Of a stretch of 6,712 nucleotides of DNA, positions 1 through 6,012 are shown piece by piece. Positions within the stretch are counted from its first letter, which is position 1; each line of letters opens with the position of its first letter. This DNA is from Ruminiclostridium sp. (GTDB lineage Bacteria > Bacillota_A > Clostridia > Oscillospirales > Ruminococcaceae). A program made the translations under genes and the position numbers. Location of the stretch: contig JAFZOA010000157.1 of assembly GCA_017550775.1 (NCBI GenBank), positions 1 to 6,712 of the forward strand, written 5' to 3'. A model generated the notes under the pieces. It did no database searches. It worked only from the letters and a program-made list of their open reading frames with translations, and was not told the DNA's origin.

Positions 1-212
1 CCCGGCTTATTGATGATCTCCTCGTGAACACCTATCTTGCCCACGTCATGCAGCAGACCGATGATATACAGGTCTTCCTGCTCCTTCTTGGTCTTGCCGA
101 GCTGTTTTCCGAGCCACGCGGCATACTTCGCCACGCGCTGGGAGTGGTCGTTGGTGTACTTGTCCTTTGCATCGACAGCCTTTGAGAGAGCGAGCATGAC
201 CTCGCGGGAAAG
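1..212 (-). other. N-terminal half of an HD-GYP domain, cut by the window edge
   Basis: Residues from about 760 of the large signalling protein show the standard HD-GYP opening: a helix with SREVMLALSKAVDAKDKYT, then DHSQRVAKYA (first metal-ligand His, H782), and LLHDVGKIGV with the paired His-Asp (H814/D815) and Lys818, followed by INKPG. All key residues expected this far are present, so the domain looks catalytically competent in the visible half. The second half with the GYP signature and the remaining metal ligands is not in the window, so activity on cyclic di-GMP cannot be confirmed. Confidence 0.9.
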
Positions 213-2489
213 ATGCCCGACCTTCTCGGTCTGACGGGAGATCTCACGCCGCAGGTGCTTCTGTAGCGAAGCAAGGTCTACGATACGGCGGACACGGCTC
301 AGCAGGACCTCCGGTACGAACGGCTTTCTCACGAAGTCCGAGGCTCCGCTCTTGAAGCCCTTCACTTCTTCCTCGCCACTGTCGTCCGCGGTCATGAAGA
401 CTACCGGTATCTCGGCGGTCTCCTCCACAGACTGGAGCGCTCTTATTACATCGAAGCCGTCCATGCTCACAAGGTTCACGTCGAGCAGTATCAGCGCGGG
501 GGCTTCCTCCTGGGCACGGATTATTCCCTCTTCGCCGGTATAAACGGTCGCAACGCGATAGTATTTCTTCAGTATGTTCTCCACCATGCTGCATACCACA
601 GGCTCGTCGTCGATGACCATTATGAGCGGACGCGAGTCGTTTGCGGATGTGCCCATTACCTCATCGGCTATCGTGTTCGAGAGGTAAAGCGCCGTGGCGA
701 GCTGTTTCAGCAGGTTCTTGGTGTTCTCTATGAATACGATGTGCTTTGTTTTAAGCTCCTCGATGTTGCCGCGGATATAAAGCTTTTCTATCGCGGCGGC
801 ACGATCAGAAAGAGAATCCGCGCCGATAAGTCTTGACGCGTCCTTCACTGCACAGAGTGTAGCGCGGTAATTGTAATAGTCCGCGGTCTCGATATACTCC
901 TCAAGCTTCGGGACTATGGTCGTAGTGGCAAAGTCATGCAGAGCCGAGACAAAGAAATCCGCGTCCGAAAGGAAGTATTGCTTCGCCGTCGAAAGGCGCA
1001 GGAACGGAAGCTCCTTCTGGAGCAGTCTCCACTCCTCCGGCCAGGATGCCTGATCTATATGCTCCTCGTCTACCGGCAGGTATCTGAGGACAACATCCTT
1101 TATGGACTTGTCGCTGAACGGCTTGGTAAGGTACTCGGTGAAGCCGGCGGCAAGATACTTTTCCTTCTCGCCCTTTATTGTGTTCGCGGTTAGCATTATG
1201 ACAGGCGTGTTCCTGCAAAGACCCTCTTCGTGGATTATGCGCATTGCCTCCATGCCGTCCATTACCGGCATCATGTGATCCATGAAGATAAGGTCGAAAT
1301 GCTCCGCGCGGATATGTTCAAGCGCCTTCTCGCCGTCGGAAGCGGTCTCGGTCTCAAACCCCATGGAACGCAGTATCCTTACGAGCAGATCGACATTCAT
1401 CTCGGTATCGTCCACCACAAGGATACGAAGCTCCTGCGCTCCGGTGAACGACACATGAGCGTCTTCGCGGCGTTCGTTCTCGTCGGTGCGCTCCTCGTCT
1501 TCCTCGCCGGAGGCTATTTCCTTCAGGACATCGTCACTTCCGATATCAACGAACTGGAAAACGCTCTCAAAGAAGTCGAGAAGCCTCCTCGCGGCGAGAC
1601 GTGCCTTGCGGGAGTTCTCTCTTGTAGAGTCCTCGTCGGTGTCCTCCATGATGATATTGTTATATCCCATTATGGCATTGATCGGAGTTCTTATCTCATG
1701 AGACATCTGCGAAAGGAACTGCGCCTTCGCCTCGTCTGCGGCTATTGCTTTGAGCTTTGCTTCCTTCTCTTCCTCACGGGACTTGCGAAGATCCTCCATA
1801 ACGGTCTCAAGATCGTAGTAATCCGGGGTCTCGTGAGACAGGAAAACAAGGAACAATCCGAACACCGCGCCGGAAAACGCGACGAGATATTTGTTGTCGA
1901 AAATGTACTGGATAATGGACGAGCCCACTATGGCAGTCTCTGAGCCAAGCAGGGCGTAATACTGGATCCGACGAAACGAGCTTCGGTAGACTATGACCGC
2001 CACTACCGCGAACACGCCGAAATACAGCGGAATAATGTACGCCGCATACACAAACAGAGGTCCTTCATAGTACATACCGTTCTCGTCATAGCCGAAAACA
2101 TTGCCGGTGATGAGGTTCTGCATGAACATGACTATCATACCGAGCAGTATGACCTGATTGCCGATCATACACACCCGCCTTGCGCGGCCGCGGTACTCGA
2201 TATAGTCATAGACATAGATTATAAAGACGTAGGACGCACAGGACGCGCTTATGTGGTCCAGCGTATTGAGTACTATTATAACACCGCTCGGGATATTGAT
2301 ATCGATGATATCAGAATCGGTGAGAAGCGATACGAGCACGTCAAAAAACGACGCGAGCACAACGAAAAGTACCATTCGCCTGAACGACGACTCTTTGTTG
2401 GTACGGTTCTTATAACGCAGCAACAGGTAGAAATACAGAGTTATCGCGAACGGGAGCGTGATAAGCTCCGGCATAGCGTTGTACCGCAA
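1..2489 (-). CDS. Membrane-bound hybrid signalling protein: 7TM - DHp (no ATPase) - REC - degenerate Hpt - REC - HD-GYP (C-terminus beyond the window)
   Basis: One uninterrupted reading frame of 829 codons runs off the low-coordinate edge. Residues 8-218 contain about seven hydrophobic segments (near 8-25, 39-57, 68-96, 106-127, 145-169, 178-196, 203-218). A charged helix (228-258) leads into a histidine-kinase DHp domain with H-box QMSHEIRTPINAIMGY, His264. No HATPase_c follows: there are no N, G1, F or G2 boxes, only an acidic linker (about 325-350). Receiver 1 spans about 354-472 (acidic pair D360/D361, phosphoacceptor D404, T434, K456). An Hpt-like helical domain follows (about 497-603) with Cys546 in place of the His. 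Receiver 2 spans about 621-738 (D627/D628, D670, T700, K722). An HD-GYP domain begins near 760 (H782, H814-D815, K818); its GYP motif lies outside the window. HD-GYP domains usually hydrolyse cyclic di-GMP, so the likely output is lowering that messenger. I chose the TTG at 2489 because AAAGGCGG lies 8 bases upstream; the ATG at 2474 is 23 bases from it. Domain calls are secure, but function and phosphate source are inferred. Confidence 0.9.
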   Translation of the reverse strand, partial: MRYNAMPELITLPFAITLYFYLLLRYKNRTNKESSFRRMVLFVVLASFFDVLVSLLTDSDIIDINIPSGVIIVLNTLDHISASCASYVFIIYVYDYIEYRGRARRVCMIGNQVILLGMIVMFMQNLITGNVFGYDENGMYYEGPLFVYAAYIIPLYFGVFAVVAVIVYRSSFRRIQYYALLGSETAIVGSSIIQYIFDNKYLVAFSGAVFGLFLVFLSHETPDYYDLETVMEDLRKSREEEKEAKLKAIAADEAKAQFLSQMSHEIRTPINAIMGYNNIIMEDTDEDSTRENSRKARLAARRLLDFFESVFQFVDIGSDDVLKEIASGEEDEERTDENERREDAHVSFTGAQELRILVVDDTEMNVDLLVRILRSMGFETETASDGEKALEHIRAEHFDLIFMDHMMPVMDGMEAMRIIHEEGLCRNTPVIMLTANTIKGEKEKYLAAGFTEYLTKPFSDKSIKDVVLRYLPVDEEHIDQASWPEEWRLLQKELPFLRLSTAKQYFLSDADFFVSALHDFATTTIVPKLEEYIETADYYNYRATLCAVKDASRLIGADSLSDRAAAIEKLYIRGNIEELKTKHIVFIENTKNLLKQLATALYLSNTIADEVMGTSANDSRPLIMVIDDEPVVCSMVENILKKYYRVATVYTGEEGIIRAQEEAPALILLDVNLVSMDGFDVIRALQSVEETAEIPVVFMTADDSGEEEVKGFKSGASDFVRKPFVPEVLLSRVRRIVDLASLQKHLRREISRQTEKVGHLSREVMLALSKAVDAKDKYTNDHSQRVAKYAAWLGKQLGKTKKEQEDLYIIGLLHDVGKIGVHEEIINKP
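681..1001 (-). other. Degenerate Hpt-like domain inside the HD-GYP protein (His replaced by Cys)
   Basis: Residues of about 497-603 of the large signalling protein form a helical region between its two receivers, the usual place for a phosphotransfer (Hpt) module in a relay protein. The stretch CAVKDASRLIGA aligns position for position, without gaps, with the Hpt consensus HALKGSSANLGA. It keeps the Lys (position 4) and the closing Gly-Ala, but Cys546 (codon at 852-854) stands where the phosphorylated His should be, and Asp replaces the conserved Gly after the Lys. An ...AAAIEKLYIRGNIEEL stretch follows, like the second helix and turn of Hpt domains. As read, this domain should not accept phosphate on His; it may be a structural or docking relic. 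The assignment is by eye and could be checked by structure prediction. Confidence 0.6.
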
Positions 2490-2497
2490 TCTTCTCA

Positions 2498-2505
2498 CCG
2501 CCTTT
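2498..2505 (-). promoter_or_regulatory. Ribosome binding site deciding a TTG start
   Basis: On the minus strand AAAGGCGGTGA differs at one base from the ideal AAAGGAGGTGA. It ends 8 bases before the TTG at 2489 but 23 bases before the first ATG (2474). This supports the TTG start and a protein beginning MRYNAMPELI. The site lies in the 35-base gap after the upstream kinase stop codon. Confidence 0.7.
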
Positions 2506-2524
2506 CTTGTTTATTTTCCGGCTC

Positions 2525-4795
2525 TTACTTTCTTGTGCGCTTCATGAGACGCTGCACGGCATCGTAAAGCTCGCCTTCATCACCGATATAGTTCCTGAGC
2601 TTTTCGAGCTTCTCTGTATCGTTCTGTTCGTATGTATCGTCGGGAACTCCGGTCTCTTCCTTGTCCTTATCCGGCTTTTTGGAAGTATTGATGATGATCT
2701 TTTCCTTGGGCAGATACCGAAGCAGGGTCTTCTCAAGCTCGGCCGCGTCAATCGGCTTCGAGAGATAGTCCTCAAAGCCCTCCTTCATGTACCGCTCCCG
2801 CGCGCCGGATATAGCATTCGCGGTAAGCACGATGCACGGACGGCGGCTGTTGGGATTGGCGCTGCGTCCGCGAAGCTCCTTCAGCATCTCGATACCGCCC
2901 ATTCCCGGCATTCTGTCGTCAATGAACATGACATCGTATATCCGCTTTTCGGTAAGCTCCAGAGCATTTCTCGCGCTTATCGCCGTATCTATCGCTATCT
3001 CGGTGTTCTTTAAAAGCCCGGATGCCACGGTAAGGTTCATTTCGATATCGTCCACGATAAGGATACGCGCCGTGGGAGCTATGAACTGCTCGTGATAGGA
3101 CTCCACCGCCTCTATCGTATGGATATAGCTCTTCTCATAGTCGCCCATGGGAGTGCCGTCACGAACCTCCTGACGCACCGTGAACGAAAACTCGGAACCC
3201 TTGCCGTACACGCTGGAGACTTCGAGCTTTGTTCCCATAAGAGCGAGAAGCTGCTTTACGATGCTTATACCGAGACCGGTACCCTCGATATTGCGGTTTC
3301 TGACCTGATCCACGCGCTCGAACGGCGAGAACATCTTCTCAATGTCCTCGGGCTTGATGCCGATACCCGTGTCCTTGACGGAGACTATGAGGTTGACATA
3401 GCCGTCAAGCGTATTTTCATAACCGAAGGAGGCCGTTACCGAACCGCTCTCCGTATACTTCACGGCATTGGTCAGCAGATTTAAGATACACTGCTTTATT
3501 CGTATATTATCGCCGTAAAGCCCGCGCGGGATATTGCTGTCGGAGTTCACCACGAAGCCAAGCCCCTTCTTCTCGGCACGGGGTCTCATCATGCTCACAA
3601 GGTCGTATATCACCAGCGAGAAATCATACTCAACCGGCACAAGCTCCATCTTTCCGGACTCTATCTTTGAGAAGTCGAGAATGTCGTTTATAATGGAAAG
3701 CAGCGTGTTGCCCGCGTTGCGGATGTTCATAGCGTACTGTTTTATGTTCGGGTCGTCGTACTCGCGGAGAATCATCTCGTCCATACCGAGGATCGCGTTG
3801 ATCGGCGTTCTTATCTCATGCGACATACTCGCGAGAAAATCGCTCTTCGCGCGGGAGGCTTCCTCTGCGATCTGCTTCGCCTTCATAAGCTCGTCGTTCT
3901 CGTAAACCTTTCCGGACGTGAATATGAGATATAACGATCCTACCGTGAACAGGACGGTTATGAGCCCGAAGACATGAGTTACGAGCACAACTATATTGGA
4001 AGCGCCCTCCGCCGCTTTGTCGGCATCGACAAAACCGGCAAGATAGAACTCAGTCTCCGGGATCTCCGACGCGAAGATGAAATAATCCCCGACGGAGGTG
4101 GATATGTGCTTTGACGCGGAGACCGATTGTTCAAGCTGGCTTATGAGCGACATGAACGTGACGGAAACTTCATTTCCGAAGAAAAAGTCTATATCCTCCT
4201 CTGTGGAGTTCTCAAACGGCACGATAAGCTCATCGTTACGGGAAAGCACAAGCGCCTTTCCCATGCCGTCAAAGCAGGAAATACCGAAACGCTTGCTTAT
4301 ATACGACTTCGGACACAGCTCACAGAACACATACTTGATATTCTCGCCGTTGAATACGGGGAAGCTGAACAGAAGCCCGATATCGTCGTTGTAGGATATG
4401 CTTCCGTTTCCGCGGAAAGAGGACTGGATCCCCGGGAAATCCTTCGGAGAGAGCTTCTCGCCATACACCACAGTCCCGTCCGTCGCAAGCAGGCCAAGTC
4501 TCATGTCGGTGTTTGCGGTGACCATGGCACTCATAACCTTTTCAAGCCTGTCGGGGTTCTGCTCGATTATGGATGTCCTGTATCTGAGACTGAGTATTTC
4601 CGACTGGAACTCCTCGGATGCCTTTTCGGCTATCGTTGCCGCCTGTCTGGAGACCTGACCCTCCACAAAGTCGTACATGAGAGTGTTTATGCGGCTTGTG
4701 AGCAGCAGTCCCACAAAAATGAGCACGACAATGAAAACAATGTTCACCGCAGAACGCGGTGCACTCATCGCTTTTTTCAGGTCTGCAAGCTTCAT
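2525..4795 (-). CDS. Hybrid sensor histidine kinase (extracytoplasmic sensor - DHp - HATPase_c - REC), 756 aa
   Basis: A complete membrane sensor kinase that should autophosphorylate on His and pass phosphate to its own receiver or a partner. TM1 spans about residues 17-33 and TM2 about 267-293; they enclose a sensor domain of roughly 230 residues outside the membrane, of a size and layout fitting a Cache-like fold (inferred, no motif proves it). This region has a C158-x2-C161 pair and C174. A short helix leads to the DHp H-box ASMSHEIRTPINAILGMDE (His326). The ATPase domain has the N-box NLLTNAVKYT (N439/N443), G1 DTGIGI (D475), F-box FSPFERVD and G2 GTGLGI. The receiver (about 577-696) has D582/D583, phosphoacceptor D626, T658 and K680. 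A charged tail ends in a short segment that may be the first helix of an Hpt domain. The gene begins 52 bases after the BMP gene and ends 35 bases before the HD-GYP protein, so the three are probably cotranscribed. All catalytic residues are present; the ligand is unknown. Confidence 0.95.
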   Translation of the reverse strand: MKLADLKKAMSAPRSAVNIVFIVVLIFVGLLLTSRINTLMYDFVEGQVSRQAATIAEKASEEFQSEILSLRYRTSIIEQNPDRLEKVMSAMVTANTDMRLGLLATDGTVVYGEKLSPKDFPGIQSSFRGNGSISYNDDIGLLFSFPVFNGENIKYVFCELCPKSYISKRFGISCFDGMGKALVLSRNDELIVPFENSTEEDIDFFFGNEVSVTFMSLISQLEQSVSASKHISTSVGDYFIFASEIPETEFYLAGFVDADKAAEGASNIVVLVTHVFGLITVLFTVGSLYLIFTSGKVYENDELMKAKQIAEEASRAKSDFLASMSHEIRTPINAILGMDEMILREYDDPNIKQYAMNIRNAGNTLLSIINDILDFSKIESGKMELVPVEYDFSLVIYDLVSMMRPRAEKKGLGFVVNSDSNIPRGLYGDNIRIKQCILNLLTNAVKYTESGSVTASFGYENTLDGYVNLIVSVKDTGIGIKPEDIEKMFSPFERVDQVRNRNIEGTGLGISIVKQLLALMGTKLEVSSVYGKGSEFSFTVRQEVRDGTPMGDYEKSYIHTIEAVESYHEQFIAPTARILIVDDIEMNLTVASGLLKNTEIAIDTAISARNALELTEKRIYDVMFIDDRMPGMGGIEMLKELRGRSANPNSRRPCIVLTANAISGARERYMKEGFEDYLSKPIDAAELEKTLLRYLPKEKIIINTSKKPDKDKEETGVPDDTYEQNDTEKLEKLRNYIGDEGELYDAVQRLMKRTRK

Positions 4796-4803
4796 CGAGG
4801 AAT

Positions 4804-4813
4804 CACCCCTTCC
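4804..4813 (-). promoter_or_regulatory. Ribosome binding site of the hybrid kinase gene
   Basis: On the minus strand GGAAGGGGTG lies 8 bases before the ATG at 4795 and is followed by AT, resembling the end of the ideal GGAGGTGAT. It supports the ATG start giving MKLADLKKAM. Confidence 0.7.
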
Positions 4814-4847
4814 GGATCATTTCACCGGACAGACGCGGTATCGTTTC

Positions 4848-5978
4848 TTACGACACGATATCAACGCCCTCCACATACCAGTCAAAGTAGTTTAGCATAT
4901 TGTCGTCCGACATGGATTCGCCCTCGCCTATCCTTATTCTGCCCTCATTGTCGGCGACGGGACCGTAGAAAACATCGTATGAACAGCTCTCGAAGCGCTC
5001 CTTCGCGGCATTTACAGCCTCGGCGCAGCCGTCCGGTGTTTTGTGGGTCTTTTCGGGATCGACAAGATCCATTATGCCGCTCTCTATCCCGAGCCAGCTG
5101 TGCTCGCCGCGGAACTTGCCCTGTAAGCAGCTCAGTATCTGGTCTCTGTAATAATTCTCCCATTTCCACACACAGCCGGTAAGGTATATATCCGGGTACT
5201 TATCCGAATTGTCGTAGTTGCACCCGACCGCCCATATACCGTACTTCTGCGCCGTATCGAGCGGTGCGAGCGAGTTCGTGTGCATTGCGAGAACATCCGC
5301 GCCGTACCCGGTCACCATTTTTTCCGCCGAAGCAGCCGCCTTCGCATCGTCCGTCCAGGAATCGGTGAACTCAACGTGTACCACCGCGTCGGGCGCAACG
5401 CTTCGCACACCGAGCGTGAATGCGTTGATATCCCTGTTCACATCGGAGATACGGTATGAAGCGATATAGCCTATGCTGTTGCTCTTGGTGTGAAGCCCCG
5501 CAACGATACCGCTCAGATACCTGTACTGGTACATTCTCCCGAAGAACGAGCCGAGGTTTTTTCTGTACTCAGTTCCCATGGAATGGAGAAAGAACCTCTC
5601 CGGGAACTCGTTCGCCGCCTGCATCATGACGTCCCCGTATTCGAGCGAGGCTCCGATCACGACCAGGCAGTTCTCGTCCGTCACGAGAGAACGTATCACG
5701 TCAATACATTTTTCGTCCGCGACAACATTCTCCCTGTAAACGACATCAAGATTCAGCTCGTCCGAGATGTTCACAAGAGCATCGTAATGTGTACGGTTCC
5801 AGCTGTTGTCGTCCACAGGTCCGCTGACGATGAGACCTATACGGGTCTTTTCCTTCAGCACATCGACGGGAGCATTGTTTCTGGTGGCATTGAGTATGAT
5901 AATGACGGCGATGATTAGTATTGTGAAAACAGCTACGCTGACTATAATACTTATCTGCTTCATGCCAAGCTTGCGCAT
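4848..5978 (-). CDS. BMP/PnrA-family substrate-binding protein, membrane-anchored, 376 aa
   Basis: An extracytoplasmic ligand-binding protein of the basic membrane protein (BMP, PnrA-like) family; characterised members bind purine nucleosides or related small molecules. Residues 8-30 form one strongly hydrophobic segment after a short basic start (MRKLGMK). There is no lipobox Cys, so it is probably held by an uncleaved signal anchor rather than lipidated. The mature part covers the whole family fold: RIGLIVSGPVDDNSWN (46-61, the family's GPxxDxxWN loop), FFGRMYQYRYLSGIVAG (145-161), INAFTLGVRSV (184-194), DVLAMHTNS (228-236), CVWKWENYY (269-277) and the C-terminal FYGPVADNEGRIRI...MLNYFDWYVEGV. 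Length is normal and nothing is truncated. No permease or transport ATPase gene is beside it; a sensor kinase gene follows after 52 bases. This suggests a sensing role instead of uptake, as an inference. Bacillus Med is a known BMP-type protein with a regulatory role, offered only as an analogy. The ligand is not predictable from sequence alone. Confidence 0.93.
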   Translation of the reverse strand: MRKLGMKQISIIVSVAVFTILIIAVIIILNATRNNAPVDVLKEKTRIGLIVSGPVDDNSWNRTHYDALVNISDELNLDVVYRENVVADEKCIDVIRSLVTDENCLVVIGASLEYGDVMMQAANEFPERFFLHSMGTEYRKNLGSFFGRMYQYRYLSGIVAGLHTKSNSIGYIASYRISDVNRDINAFTLGVRSVAPDAVVHVEFTDSWTDDAKAAASAEKMVTGYGADVLAMHTNSLAPLDTAQKYGIWAVGCNYDNSDKYPDIYLTGCVWKWENYYRDQILSCLQGKFRGEHSWLGIESGIMDLVDPEKTHKTPDGCAEAVNAAKERFESCSYDVFYGPVADNEGRIRIGEGESMSDDNMLNYFDWYVEGVDIVS

Positions 5979-5988
5979 ACCTGCATCG

Positions 5989-5996
5989 CCGCCTTT
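5989..5996 (-). promoter_or_regulatory. Ribosome binding site of the BMP gene
   Basis: On the minus strand AAAGGCGG lies 10 bases before the ATG at 5978. It is the same octamer as upstream of the HD-GYP protein gene, with a C in place of the third-from-last purine of the ideal AAAGGAGG. It favours the ATG at 5978 over the in-frame ATG at 5963. Confidence 0.6.
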
Positions 5997-6012
5997 CGTT
6001 ATGTATATTCTG

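Noticed and set aside
244..1218. Several short open frames within the first 1.2 kb, which might suggest a broken gene
   Set aside because: Translating the minus strand from 2489 down to 1 gives one unbroken frame with continuous domains; the short frames are out-of-frame shadows.
1230..1943. A 237-codon open frame on the plus strand
   Set aside because: It is antisense to the DHp and first receiver of the large signalling protein, whose minus-strand frame shows clear conserved motifs. No domain or ribosome site supports the plus frame.
4814..4832. Small inverted repeat TCCGG/CCGGA between the BMP and kinase genes, considered as a terminator or attenuator
   Set aside because: The stem is only 5 base pairs with a 9-base loop and no T run follows. 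It touches the start of the kinase ribosome site, but is too weak to claim regulation.
4842..4863. Inverted repeat TATCGT/ACGATA around the BMP stop codon
   Set aside because: A 6-base-pair AT-containing stem with a 10-base loop and no T run; not convincing as a terminator and expected by chance.
4127..5182. A 351-codon open frame on the plus strand
   Set aside because: It lies antisense to the kinase and BMP genes and spans the gap between them. Its protein is rich in Arg, His and Ser with no recognisable domain, and both minus-strand genes here have full family motifs. It is a shadow of codon bias.
4848..5978. Lipoprotein signal on the BMP protein
   Set aside because: BMP proteins in Gram-positives are often lipoproteins, but there is no Cys after the hydrophobic segment (residues 8-30 are followed by NATRNNAPVDV), so an uncleaved anchor is more likely.
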